Assembly: GCA_964352475.1 (NCBI GenBank)
Contig: CAYGSL010000014.1
Location: 20,524-84,523 of the forward strand
Source of the DNA: JAUIET01 sp964352475
GTDB lineage: Bacteria; Pseudomonadota; Gammaproteobacteria; Pseudomonadales; JAUIET01
DNA length: 64,000 nucleotides
Direction: 5' to 3'
Shown here: positions 9,187 to 17,546 of the stretch, piece by piece
How the letters are laid out: each line of letters opens with the position of its first letter
Numbering within the stretch: the first letter of the stretch is position 1
The notes under the pieces: generated by a model
The model's input: only the letters and a program-made list of their open reading frames with translations
The model's database searches: none
Told to the model about the DNA's origin: nothing
Position numbers and translations under genes: made by a program

Positions 9187-9642
9187 ATGAGCAACAAGAA
9201 AATTCTCTTAATAATTATGCGCAGTGCGCATGATTGCACACCTGATAATGCCAAGAAGATATCGGACACCATTGAACAGCGATGTACATCTCTGTGCGCA
9301 GAATTAGGTTTTAAAATCGATGTGCGAGTGCTTTCTTCGTTCTCAGAGGCACCTGGCGACATTCAGGCACTGACAGCGGATGCAGACGCTCTGATCATAA
9401 ACAATGAGGCATACGCCGAGAATCATGACCGCATCGCTATCAATGAACTAAGGCATTTAGAAACTATCATGGAGCGCAAAATACCTGTTATCGAAGTGCA
9501 TGAAACAAATATTTTCAGCAACAACGATTGCCGCCCCTACCTGGATTCACCGGGTAGAGATGTAGGATTGGTTTCCGGCATGGGCTTGCACTCTTACGCA
9601 GTTGCGATTCGTGCGCTGGCAAGCAAGACGGGGAGCGCATAG
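9187..9642 (+). CDS. Degenerate type II 3-dehydroquinate dehydratase-like protein
   Basis: A 151-residue protein that aligns with the AroQ encoded immediately downstream: the pieces DADALIINNEAYAEN, PVIEVHETN and LVSGMGLHSYAVAI match DALIINAGAYTHTS, IELHISN and VVTGLGTSAYVACL of the neighbour. The N-terminal GPNLNMLG.R.P..YG active-site loop is missing, and the first catalytic His position is not conserved, while N72 and H105 remain. I infer an inactive or repurposed paralogue, possibly a regulator or partner of AroQ. The stop codon is separated from the aroQ ATG by one base, so they are cotranscribed. Confidence 0.7.
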   Translation: MSNKKILLIIMRSAHDCTPDNAKKISDTIEQRCTSLCAELGFKIDVRVLSSFSEAPGDIQALTADADALIINNEAYAENHDRIAINELRHLETIMERKIPVIEVHETNIFSNNDCRPYLDSPGRDVGLVSGMGLHSYAVAIRALASKTGSA

Positions 9643-9643
9643 T

Positions 9644-10078
9644 ATGAATGTGCTGATATTGAACGGCCCAAACCTGAACATGTTGGGCGCGCGTGAGCCG
9701 GAAATCTACGGTCACGCTACTTTAGCCGACATTGAGCAAGCTTGCCGAGATGCTGGCGCGACCATAGGTTTTAGTGTGGATTGCAAACAATCCAACTACG
9801 AAGGCCAGCTAATTGAATGGATTCAACAAAGAGTGGACAACACCGACGCATTGATCATAAACGCAGGTGCCTATACCCACACCTCGATTGCATTGCATGA
9901 TGCCTTGAAAGTGTTTTCGGGCTATAAAATTGAACTTCATATTTCAAACCCCCATTTGCGCGAATCATTTAGGCACGTATCTTACGTGTCGAGAGCGGTG
10001 GATGCCGTAGTGACAGGTTTGGGTACATCTGCGTATGTGGCCTGCCTGGAAACCTTACCGGATGTACTAGCCCGGTAA
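9644..10078 (+). CDS. aroQ: Type II 3-dehydroquinate dehydratase
   Basis: A 144-residue dodecameric-type dehydroquinase that dehydrates 3-dehydroquinate to 3-dehydroshikimate in the cytosol (shikimate pathway). The full active site is seen: GPNLNMLGAREPEIYG (R17, Y22), IINAGAYTHTS (N73, H79), LHISN (H99) and R110. Start ATG at 9644 lies one base after the upstream stop; the longer frame beginning at 9602 would run through the neighbour and is rejected. The usual accB-accC neighbours are absent; instead it follows a degenerate paralogue of itself. Confidence 0.93.
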   Translation: MNVLILNGPNLNMLGAREPEIYGHATLADIEQACRDAGATIGFSVDCKQSNYEGQLIEWIQQRVDNTDALIINAGAYTHTSIALHDALKVFSGYKIELHISNPHLRESFRHVSYVSRAVDAVVTGLGTSAYVACLETLPDVLAR

Positions 10079-10111
10079 CGAACAAATTAACTCTGGCTAT
10101 GACAAAAAAAC

Positions 10112-10588
10112 TTGCGTTCCTACCTGACAATGTTCGCGGTCATTTACTTCGCCTGGTTGTTACCTGCCGACCTGAAACTCACGTCAGCGAGCGATTCCAG
10201 AGAGGCCTTGCAATCCATTATTTATTTTTATTCTGGCTTAACTCTATTTGCGGCATTACTTATCTGGATAAAAACCCTGGATGATCAGATCTCCCTATGG
10301 GTTGACGTGGGAGAACCGAGTGACGAGCGCATAAAGAAAGCCAGCCGATTGGCAGACGAAACTGTAGTCGTTTGTTTCAACTCCAAATCTGAAGTTTGGT
10401 GGAAACAGAATCAATCAAAATTTAGCGCTCTACCAGTAACCGTATTGCGTTTCGACTGGAAAAGCGTTGCGAAACTTTCTGCGCTGGTGCAGCGAACAAT
10501 GGACTTAACGGTGACCATCAGCGAAAACGCCATATTTCTGAGCGGCGATGGTACTGACAGTGAACTAAGCATCGAACGATTACAATAA
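10112..10588 (+). CDS. Hypothetical membrane protein, N-terminus possibly frameshifted
   Basis: I do not recognise the family. The protein has two hydrophobic N-terminal segments (about residues 5-18 and 36-52) and a soluble C-terminal domain of about 100 residues with VDVGEPSDERI and ETVVVCFNSKSEVWW, which could be a Rossmann-like fold. The frame begins at a TTG with no binding site, or at ATG 10130. An ATG at 10099 opens the neighbouring frame and enters a run of seven A; removing one A would join it to this frame and give MTKNLRSYLTMFAVIYFAW, a convincing N-terminus. Follows aroQ by about 30 bp. Confidence 0.6.
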   Translation: MRSYLTMFAVIYFAWLLPADLKLTSASDSREALQSIIYFYSGLTLFAALLIWIKTLDDQISLWVDVGEPSDERIKKASRLADETVVVCFNSKSEVWWKQNQSKFSALPVTVLRFDWKSVAKLSALVQRTMDLTVTISENAIFLSGDGTDSELSIERLQ

Positions 10589-10774
10589 AACCAGCAACTC
10601 CCGCTACAGTTTAGCAGTCAGTCTAAAAGTACTTACCTTTTACTGCATAAAAATAGTTAAGTTCGAATAGTCTGGAGCGTTTGGGTAGGACTTGCTTGGT
10701 TTCACCAATGAGCAAAAAAATCAAGCCTTAATTCGTTATTACAATGTGTTATTATCTTTGCGGGATAGCTTTGT

Positions 10775-10811
10775 GCGCTGCTGCTTAAGCGCGCTTTGGC
10801 TTGAGCAGCGC
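10775..10811 (+). promoter_or_regulatory. Stem-loop in the leader of the TonB receptor gene
   Basis: An 8-bp perfect inverted repeat, GCGCTGCT and AGCAGCGC, with a loop of 21 bases that itself contains GCTTAAGC. It lies about 50 bp upstream of the receptor start codon in a 271-bp gene-free stretch (10589-10859). It is not followed by a T-run, so it looks like an operator or 5' leader structure rather than a terminator. Confidence 0.35.
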
Positions 10812-10859
10812 TTCTAACCATAATAGTAAGCACAAAAAAGAACAAATCAGGAAATCAAA

Positions 10860-13490
10860 ATGCGGATAAATATGAGACTTGGCCTATTGGCCATGTGTAC
10901 TGGTGTGCTCGTTGGTTCTAACGCCCTTGCACAGGACCCAGAGAATACACTGGAAGAGATTACCGTCACGGGTTCTTACATCAAATCATCACGCTCTGAT
11001 GCGGCATCACCCGTTGATGTAGTGGATAGTGCGTACATAAGCCGCAGTGGTGCATTCTCGATTGGTGAAATCACCAACAAATTAAGCGTGAATTCCGGCT
11101 CAGAGAACCAGGCCGATTCATTTACGTCGGGTGCGACACAGGGCACCAGTAACGTCAATCTGCGCGGCCTTGGTTTGAGTTCAACCTTGGTGTTGGTCAA
11201 TGGCCGGCGACAAACTATTGCAGCTACTTTGGCCAACGACGGCAGCGTTTTTGTTGATACCGGCACAATACCTCTTGCGGCCCTAGACCGCGTAGAAGTA
11301 TTAAAAGAAGGTGCTGCATCTGCCTATGGTTCTGATGCGGTAGCAGGTGTAGTGAACTACATACTGAAAAAAGACTTCGACGGTTTTGAACTCAACGCTG
11401 GTTATCAGGCCACGTCAAGTGATAGCCAGGACACTACGGAAGCCAGTTTTTTATGGGGCTTTGGTAGCGACCAAACGAGGATGAACATAGCAGGCGCAAT
11501 AATGCGCCAGGATCCATTGAGCGTGGCCGATCGACCATTTATTGCTGATAACGCCATCAGCACCCTGGGACGCTCGTTTATTCTCCTGGGGCCAGACACA
11601 GTCGCTGTAGGCGACTATGCTGGGACTTATGCACCGGGAGAGAACGTGCCCGATCCAAATTGCGCAAGCAATGGCGGATTGCTTATTCCTCAGGCATCGG
11701 GTGCTCGTTGCGGATTCTTCTACGGGCCACGTTTCAATATTGTCAATGAAGAAGAGCGTAATCAGATATATACGAATGTTGTTCATGAGTTTTCCGATAC
11801 GCTTACCTTGACCGCTGAGCTTGGCTACACCAAACACAAAGTGGTCGACAACCCTCAATCGCCCTCTTACCCTAACCTTTCGTTCCCGGTTATTTTGCCA
11901 GGGCAAGCGGGTAGCCCTTTTAATGTGCCAGTTGTATGGCTGGGTCGGCCGTTAGGTTCTGATTTTCCGTCGCCTTTAGCACCTCGTGAGAATGAAACAG
12001 TCCGAGCAGTGTTCGAACTGGACGGGCAATTTAACGACAATTGGTCCTGGAATGGCGCGATCAGCTACAGCACCAATGAACGAGAAACCATCCAACCAGA
12101 CACAATCAGCTCTCGATTGAATGACGCACTTGCAGGTATGGGTGGTGCCAGTGGCACAGAAACATTCAACATTTTCGATTCGTCGGCAAACAGTGCTGAA
12201 TTAATCGATTACCTTAGCGTTGACACTGTCACCAATCGCGAAACCGAACTGACTGTGCTTGATTTTGTGACAACCGGTGAGCTGTTTGATCTAGAGGCCG
12301 GTTCTGTGGGGTTTGCAGCCGGCGTACAGTATCGTGACGAAAGCTACACCGTTAGCCGCAATGAAATCTACACCCAGACAATTGACCCGGTTACCGGTGC
12401 AACCATACCTGTTGACTTGATTTTTCTGGGAGGGGGCTTCCCTCTGGATCAGGACAGGCAATCCTATGCCGCGTTCGCAGAAATGCAAATACCTGTGACA
12501 GAAAACCTGGAGGTGAATATTGCTGCAAGGTATGAAGATCTGGAAACAGATTCAAGCGTTGACCCTAAGCTTTCGCTACGCTGGCAGGCAAGCGAAGAGT
12601 TAGTTCTGCGCGCTTCAGTATCTACCGCATTCCGCGAGCCTTCGCTGTCGCAGTTTTCAGCGCTGGAAACATCGCTGCAAGGAATTCAGGATTTTAATCC
12701 AGACGGAACACCTAAAGGTGGAGCAGTTTTCGTCAGAGTTACATCAGCGGGTAATCCGGACCTCACACCAGAGGAGTCTACTAACTACAATTTTGGTGCA
12801 ATATGGTCGCCCACTGACAACTTCGATATGCGCATAGACTATTGGCGCTTTGAGTATGAAGACGTCATTACAATCGAAAGTGCGCAGGGTAAGCTCATTA
12901 GTGATTTGAATGGCCCCGACATTTTCAGACTGGCGGGTGATAACAGCCAACTGGTTGGAATTAGTGCCGACTATGTAAACGCCGCGAGCGTAGACACTGA
13001 TGGTATAGACCTTGCTGTGAATTACCTATACCCAACCGATATCGGTGAGTTTGGTGCACACTTGAATGCCACACGTACTCTTAGCTACGAGATTCCAAAC
13101 GCCGCTGGCGGCACTGTGGATGTAGCAGGCTTGTTCAACCAAGATAATTTCGCCCGCTCCATACCAGAAACAAAAATGAACCTGGCTCTGGATTGGACCA
13201 TGAACAACCATTCAGCAGCGGTAATTGCGTACTATGTCGATAGCTACGAAACCACGCGAGCGGTACCTCCAACAGCCGACGCTAACATCGACTCCTGGAT
13301 TACGGTGGATTTGCAGTACGCCTACAACATGGATTTTGACGGCAGCGAAGCAGTTATTACAGTCGGCCTAAAGAACGTATTTGATGAAGAGCCACCAGTT
13401 GTGTACGACGGTGTTAACTTCAGCTATGACCCAAAACACCATGACCCTAGAGGGCAGATGTTCTACGTGAGGGGTAAGTACCGGTTCTAG
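10860..13490 (+). CDS. TonB-dependent outer membrane receptor
   Basis: An 876-residue outer membrane transporter. It has a signal peptide ending near ALAQ (residues 22-25), a plug domain starting LEEITVTGSYIK with LRGLG, LVLVNGRRQ, RVEVLKEGASAYGSDAVAGVVNYI pieces in the usual order, and a beta-barrel ending in aromatic RGKYRF. No N-terminal STN signalling domain is visible. The large barrel and plug style fit the peptide/carbohydrate-type receptors common in marine Gammaproteobacteria; the ligand cannot be read. The start has AGGA eight bases upstream. It stands alone, closed by a hairpin terminator. Confidence 0.92.
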   Translation: MRINMRLGLLAMCTGVLVGSNALAQDPENTLEEITVTGSYIKSSRSDAASPVDVVDSAYISRSGAFSIGEITNKLSVNSGSENQADSFTSGATQGTSNVNLRGLGLSSTLVLVNGRRQTIAATLANDGSVFVDTGTIPLAALDRVEVLKEGAASAYGSDAVAGVVNYILKKDFDGFELNAGYQATSSDSQDTTEASFLWGFGSDQTRMNIAGAIMRQDPLSVADRPFIADNAISTLGRSFILLGPDTVAVGDYAGTYAPGENVPDPNCASNGGLLIPQASGARCGFFYGPRFNIVNEEERNQIYTNVVHEFSDTLTLTAELGYTKHKVVDNPQSPSYPNLSFPVILPGQAGSPFNVPVVWLGRPLGSDFPSPLAPRENETVRAVFELDGQFNDNWSWNGAISYSTNERETIQPDTISSRLNDALAGMGGASGTETFNIFDSSANSAELIDYLSVDTVTNRETELTVLDFVTTGELFDLEAGSVGFAAGVQYRDESYTVSRNEIYTQTIDPVTGATIPVDLIFLGGGFPLDQDRQSYAAFAEMQIPVTENLEVNIAARYEDLETDSSVDPKLSLRWQASEELVLRASVSTAFREPSLSQFSALETSLQGIQDFNPDGTPKGGAVFVRVTSAGNPDLTPEESTNYNFGAIWSPTDNFDMRIDYWRFEYEDVITIESAQGKLISDLNGPDIFRLAGDNSQLVGISADYVNAASVDTDGIDLAVNYLYPTDIGEFGAHLNATRTLSYEIPNAAGGTVDVAGLFNQDNFARSIPETKMNLALDWTMNNHSAAVIAYYVDSYETTRAVPPTADANIDSWITVDLQYAYNMDFDGSEAVITVGLKNVFDEEPPVVYDGVNFSYDPKHHDPRGQMFYVRGKYRF

Positions 13491-13549
13491 GCTGGTAAGC
13501 GAATGTTAGATTGTCCGATCGCGCGGGCAATGACATGGTTATTTAGAAG

Positions 13550-13614
13550 ATTGGCGTACTGTGCTGGTTTGGTACCCGCGACGTATTTGAACGAAGTACG
13601 GACGCCAATTTTTT
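13550..13614 (+). terminator. Probable rho-independent terminator after the TonB receptor
   Basis: Arms ATTGGCGTACT and AAGTACGGACGCCAAT can pair with one bulged base, followed directly by a run of six T. The loop is long (about 30 bases), which lowers certainty. The site is 60 bp after the receptor stop and before the convergent csoR gene, so it could serve as a boundary. Confidence 0.5.
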
Positions 13615-13632
13615 GAAATTATTCGATATTCA

Positions 13633-13905
13633 TTAGGTTTTTACTTTCGAAAGCAAATCAATCAGCTCAGCAAACTTCTTGCGCTGCTCGGCCTCATCAC
13701 CTGAGGCGATCGCTTTCTCAACACACGTCGCGGAATGATCTTTCAGAATCGCATCTTCGACTTTTGCTAGCGCTGATTTTACCGCCTGCATTTGCTGTAG
13801 CACGTCAATACAATATCGCTCTTCTTCTATCATCCGCACGATACCTCGCACCTGTCCTTCAATACGATTGAGACGTTTGATGGTAGGCTCTTTCTCGAAA
13901 TTCAT
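13633..13905 (-). CDS. csoR: CsoR/FrmR-family copper-sensing repressor
   Basis: A 90-residue all-helical metal-sensitive repressor. The Cu(I) signature of CsoR is complete: C32 (RYCIDVL), H57 and C61 (KDHSATC), and the N-terminal RLNRIEGQVRGIVRMIE helix is characteristic. Cu(I) binding would release the DNA. Divergent from copA with only 35 bp between start codons, and this gap is almost filled by a perfect palindrome, so it should repress both copAB and itself. FrmR-type sensors lack this C-H-C set, which supports copper rather than formaldehyde. Confidence 0.9.
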   Translation of the reverse strand: MNFEKEPTIKRLNRIEGQVRGIVRMIEEERYCIDVLQQMQAVKSALAKVEDAILKDHSATCVEKAIASGDEAEQRKKFAELIDLLSKVKT

Positions 13906-13917
13906 TTTCTTTCTTTA

Positions 13918-13943
13918 CATACTATATAGGGGTATATAGTATG
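13918..13943. promoter_or_regulatory. CsoR operator, palindrome around a GGGG core
   Basis: Two perfect 11-bp arms, CATACTATATA and TATATAGTATG, flank a GGGG core. G-tract-centred inverted repeats of this sort are the known CsoR operator type. It fills the csoR-copA gap and its right end contains the ATG at 13941. AGGGG of the core lies eight bases before that ATG and could double as the copA ribosome binding site; alternatively TATAGT at 13935-13940 is a -10 element with TTTACA at 13914-13919 as -35. Confidence 0.8.
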
Positions 13944-15761
13944 CACCTCATGACCCGACTAAACCAGACAAAAATTCGTCGTAGACAATTCTTGAGAAAT
14001 ACAGCCTTAGTGGGCGGAGCTATAGCATTTCAAGCTAAATTGCCCGCCTGGGCCAAGAGTGGTTCGGGTGCTGATCTCAGCGGGCTAAAGGCCATGGCGG
14101 GTTCGCAGTTTGCTCTTCAAGTAGCTGCGACCAAACATGTAATCGACGGTAAGCAAGGACGGGCTGTATTGATCAATGGTCAACTGCCTGCGCCACTCTT
14201 GCGATGGCGTGAGGGTGATGAACTCACCTTGAATGTGACGAATCAACTAGCATCCGACACCTCGATTCACTGGCACGGCATTTTGCTGCCTTTCCACATG
14301 GACGGTGTGCCAGGTGTGTCCTTCCCCGGCATTAAGCCCGGAAAAACGTTCACCTATGAATTTCCGCTTATGCAGGCTGGAACTTATTGGTATCACAGCC
14401 ACTCCGGCCTGCAAGAACAGCTGGGCCACTATGGGCCGATTATTATCGAGCCAAAGGATGCTGACCCGGTAGCCTTTGATCGTGAATACGTGATTGTGCT
14501 GTCTGATTGGACTTTTGAAGACCCTCACCGGGTGTACGCCAAGCTCAAGAAGATGAGTGATAACTACAACTTCCAGCAGCAAACGGTTGACGATTTTTTA
14601 GACGACGCTCAGAAAGAAGGATTTGATAGAGCATTCTCCCAGCGTTTGATGTGGGGCTCGATGCGCATGAACCCAACTGATATCGCAGATGTTACCGGCG
14701 CAACGTACACTTATCTACTGAACGGCCATAGTCCATCAGAGAACTGGACAGGGTTGTTTGCGCCCGGCGAGAGGGTACGGCTGCGTTTCATAAATGCCGC
14801 GGCTATGAGTATTTTTAATGTCAGAATTCCGGGTCTGCCCATGACCGTGGTGCAGGCCGACGGCTTAAACGTTAAACCCATTGAAACTGATGAATTTCAG
14901 ATCGGTGTTGCCGAAACCTATGACGTGATTGTGCAACCCAGTGAAAAGCAAGCTTATACACTGATGGCAGAGAGTAACGACCGCAGCGGTTTTGCTCGCG
15001 CAACGCTTGCGCCGCAGCTCGGCATGGTGGCACCGGTGCCAGAGCGACGCCCCCGCCCCACCCTCACCATGAAAGACATGGCCATGGATCACAACTCGCA
15101 CCAGATTAACAATCCATCTGCCGCAGACAATGGCACTGCCAAGACGGATCACAAGCATAAGGGGCATGGCGGAATGGATCATGCGGCCATGGGGCACGAC
15201 ATGCCTGCGATGAACGTTGTTCAAGCCCATGATCATGCTAAGGGCCCAGGTGTTGTGGGCTTGGCAATGAACCCGACCAACCGTCTCGCAGAGCGCCCGC
15301 ATGGCCTGGAGGACGCGCCGCATCGTGTGCTGGTCTACAGCGATCTAAGAGCGCTTGATCGCAACCCTGATGTCCGAGCACCTGAGCGAGAAATGGAACT
15401 GCATCTCACCAGCAACATGGAGCGTTATATGTGGTCATTTGACGGGGTGAAATTTTCCGAAGTCGATGGGCCGATAGTTTTTCATAAGGATGAGCGACTT
15501 CGCCTGACCATGGTGAATGACACAATGATGCCTCACCCCATTCACCTGCATGGCATGTTCTTTGAAGTACTTACTGGAAACACGTCAGATACCCACAAGC
15601 CGCGTAAGCATACAATTGTTGCAAAACCTGGAGAAAAGCTCTCGATTGATATCACGGCCGATGCCGTCGGTGATTGGGCATTTCATTGTCATTTGCTCTA
15701 CCACATGCACGCAGGAATGATGCGTGTGGTCTCCGTGCGCGATGGCAAGGCGCCCGCATGA
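13941..15761 (+). CDS. copA: Multicopper oxidase, copper resistance protein CopA family
   Basis: A 606-residue periplasmic multicopper oxidase of the CopA/PcoA type, which oxidises Cu(I) and binds extra copper. A Tat signal is visible (RRRQFLRN near residues 13-20, then a hydrophobic stretch to about residue 37). Copper motifs in order: HWHG (110-113), YHSH (151-154), HPIHLHG (532-538) and HCHLLYHMHAGM (582-593). A Met/His-rich linker (about residues 375-430, with MDH and MGHDM units) is typical. The ATG at 13941 lies inside the CsoR operator; ATG 13950 is the alternative. CopB overlaps its stop by 4 bp. Confidence 0.93.
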   Translation: MHLMTRLNQTKIRRRQFLRNTALVGGAIAFQAKLPAWAKSGSGADLSGLKAMAGSQFALQVAATKHVIDGKQGRAVLINGQLPAPLLRWREGDELTLNVTNQLASDTSIHWHGILLPFHMDGVPGVSFPGIKPGKTFTYEFPLMQAGTYWYHSHSGLQEQLGHYGPIIIEPKDADPVAFDREYVIVLSDWTFEDPHRVYAKLKKMSDNYNFQQQTVDDFLDDAQKEGFDRAFSQRLMWGSMRMNPTDIADVTGATYTYLLNGHSPSENWTGLFAPGERVRLRFINAAAMSIFNVRIPGLPMTVVQADGLNVKPIETDEFQIGVAETYDVIVQPSEKQAYTLMAESNDRSGFARATLAPQLGMVAPVPERRPRPTLTMKDMAMDHNSHQINNPSAADNGTAKTDHKHKGHGGMDHAAMGHDMPAMNVVQAHDHAKGPGVVGLAMNPTNRLAERPHGLEDAPHRVLVYSDLRALDRNPDVRAPEREMELHLTSNMERYMWSFDGVKFSEVDGPIVFHKDERLRLTMVNDTMMPHPIHLHGMFFEVLTGNTSDTHKPRKHTIVAKPGEKLSIDITADAVGDWAFHCHLLYHMHAGMMRVVSVRDGKAPA

Positions 15762-16525
15762 TTCCATTACTCCTGACGCTTCTGCTTTCTCTTGCCGCGA
15801 CACCGGTGCTCGCACAAAATGCCGCAGATTCCTATTACGATCCAACAGAAATGGCCAAAGCGCGAGAGGCACTAAAATCTGAACATGGCGATCAGATCAA
15901 TACGCTGATCTTGGGTGAACGCCTGGAATACCAGTCCAACGATGGCGACTCACTGATGGTTTGGGAAGCACAGGCCTGGTTGGGTGGCGATAGTGAAAAG
16001 CTGTGGTTCAAAACAGAAGGGGAATACGACGCCGAGCACGGTCGATTTGAAGAGGCGGAGCTGCAAGCACTCTATAGCAAAGCGGTTAGCCCGTTTTGGG
16101 ACTTGCAGATCGGTATTCGTCATGACTTTGAACCGGAGCCAACTCGAACCTACGCTGTAGCAGGTGCCCAGGGGCTCGCGCCCTATTGGTTTGAGCTTGA
16201 TGGTCAACTGATGCTGAGCGATAAGGGTGATTTATCTGTACGTCTGGAGGCAGAATACGAATTTCGGATAAGCCAGCGATTAATATTGCAACCTCGCCTT
16301 GAACTGAATGGTTCATTTTCTGACGATGAAGACATATCCGTTGGTTCCGGCCTTTCAACGGCTCAGGCAGGACTGCGGTTACGTTATGAGATATCGCGCG
16401 AATTCGCACCCTACGTTGGTGTGAGCTGGAACCGCGCCTTTGGTAGAACGGAAGATTTCGTGAATGCTGAAGGCGAGGACAGCGATCAAGTTGCGCTGGT
16501 AGCGGGAATTCGATTTTGGTACTAA
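15758..16525 (+). CDS. copB: Outer membrane copper resistance protein CopB family
   Basis: A 255-residue outer membrane protein with an N-terminal signal ending at VLAQ, then a barrel with LILGERLEYQ, WEAQAWLGGDSEKLWFKTEGE and final IRFWY. These fit CopB/PcoB. The ATG overlaps the copA stop as ATGA, arguing for translational coupling and against the longer frame beginning at 15674 inside copA. It would act with CopA in copper tolerance at the outer membrane. The stop is about 30 bp before the assembly gap and within the duplicated 55-bp segment. Confidence 0.9.
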   Translation: MIPLLLTLLLSLAATPVLAQNAADSYYDPTEMAKAREALKSEHGDQINTLILGERLEYQSNDGDSLMVWEAQAWLGGDSEKLWFKTEGEYDAEHGRFEEAELQALYSKAVSPFWDLQIGIRHDFEPEPTRTYAVAGAQGLAPYWFELDGQLMLSDKGDLSVRLEAEYEFRISQRLILQPRLELNGSFSDDEDISVGSGLSTAQAGLRLRYEISREFAPYVGVSWNRAFGRTEDFVNAEGEDSDQVALVAGIRFWY

Positions 16526-16554
16526 AGGCAGCCATCGCTTAGTTCGCCCACTAC
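16500..16554. repeat. 55-bp direct repeat, left copy at the gap
   Basis: Identical over all 55 bases to 16655-16709 on the other side of the N-run. It includes the last codons of copB. The placement exactly at both edges of the gap marks it as an assembly overlap. Confidence 0.9.
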
Positions 16555-16654
16555 NNNNNNNNNNNNNNNNNNNNNNNNNNNNNNNNNNNNNNNNNNNNNN
16601 NNNNNNNNNNNNNNNNNNNNNNNNNNNNNNNNNNNNNNNNNNNNNNNNNNNNNN
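16555..16654. other. Assembly gap of 100 N
   Basis: Exactly 100 unknown bases, the conventional placeholder length for a gap of unknown size. Both edges carry the same 55-bp sequence, so the two contigs probably overlap and the true distance is zero. Confidence 0.97.
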
Positions 16655-16709
16655 TAGCGGGAATTCGATTTTGGTACTAAAGGCAGCCATCGCTTAGTTC
16701 GCCCACTAC
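16655..16709. repeat. 55-bp direct repeat, right copy at the gap
   Basis: Exact copy of 16500-16554. Its last bases contain the stop codon (minus strand, 16706-16708) of the tRNA-binding-domain gene, so merging the copies would leave copB and that gene convergent with about 180 bp less between them. Confidence 0.9.
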
Positions 16710-17059
16710 CCCGCCCGGGCACCATTGGGAACTTCATTTTCCGGCATCGCAAGGCACGGGCTTATTTTGTCTTCATAGCCAATATCAAACAGCATACCTT
16801 GCGATACTTCACCGGCCATTTTCCTCTCTGGTAGATTGAGTACAAACAAGGCCTGTTTGCCCTCTATCTCCTGAGGGTGTTCGCGTTCTTGCTTAATACC
16901 GGCAAGAATCGAGCGAGTATGGTCACCAAAATCGACAGTCAGTTTCATGAGTTTGTTGGACTTTTCTACTTCTGACACAAGCACAATTGTTCCCACGCGT
17001 ATATCAAGCTTTGCAAAGTCGTCGAAATCTATGAGTTCTTTAACAGGTGCTGGTGTCAT
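16706..17059 (-). CDS. tRNA-binding domain protein, CsaA-like
   Basis: A 117-residue OB-fold protein of the EMAP/Trbp111 type. FAKLDIRVGTIV near residues 14-25, HTRSILAGIKQ mid-protein, and ALFVLNLPERKMAGEVSQGML towards the C-terminus are the family marks. Relatives (CsaA, Trbp111/YgjH) bind tRNA or act as chaperones. The ATG at 17057-17059 has AGGA seven bases upstream and is preferred over the GTG one codon earlier. Named by domain only. Confidence 0.85.
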   Translation of the reverse strand: MTPAPVKELIDFDDFAKLDIRVGTIVLVSEVEKSNKLMKLTVDFGDHTRSILAGIKQEREHPQEIEGKQALFVLNLPERKMAGEVSQGMLFDIGYEDKISPCLAMPENEVPNGARAG

Positions 17060-17083
17060 CACTTGGTCCTAATAGATTGTTGC

Positions 17084-17482
17084 TTAGTGCGGTAAATTAA
17101 TAGCCGCCTGGTTGCGCAGCCAGATTACTTTGTACAGGCCGCCAATAATCTCGGTAAGAATAAAAATGGCAAATAGTGGTGAGAGGCCTGATGCGTTTAT
17201 ATGAAACACGATCAACAAAATCAGCCAAATGCGCGCCAGTAGATCCGTTTTGTGCAATTTCGGATCCTGACTCTTTAGCATTGCTATATTCCACAGCACG
17301 CCAAAGAAACCAGCAAGATTGACGAAAAACCGGGATGCACTACCGGCGACTTCAACCGGGGCAAAGTTAAGTTGGGTACTAACTGTGCTCAGAAGCAACA
17401 GGGTTAAGTCAGAAACAAACGGCACGGCAAAAGACGCGCATACCAGTAAATCTATCCAGGTGAAAACAATTACGTATTTCAT
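17084..17482 (-). CDS. Small integral membrane protein, unknown
   Basis: A 132-residue protein with about four hydrophobic segments (residues 3-20, 24-36, 50-65, 80-118 as two spans). I do not recognise the family. The ATG at 17480-17482 puts the first segment at the N-terminus; the longer frame from 17614 would add a Arg-rich, non-conserved-looking stretch and overlap the protease gene. It lies between the M48 protease gene and the tRNA-binding gene on the same strand. Confidence 0.6.
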   Translation of the reverse strand: MKYVIVFTWIDLLVCASFAVPFVSDLTLLLLSTVSTQLNFAPVEVAGSASRFFVNLAGFFGVLWNIAMLKSQDPKLHKTDLLARIWLILLIVFHINASGLSPLFAIFILTEIIGGLYKVIWLRNQAAINLPH

Positions 17483-17546
17483 AGTAGTGGCGTCAGAAAT
17501 TATTCGTCTATTATTGTTTAAAGTCGTCGCTATTGAAACACAGTCG

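Noticed and set aside
10099..10284. Independent 61-residue protein from ATG 10099
   Set aside because: Its translation lacks pattern after a few codons; better explained as the start of the frameshifted membrane protein.
16379..16752. Minus-strand open frames that cross the N-run
   Set aside because: They depend on undefined bases and on the duplicated 55-bp segment, and are antisense to copB.
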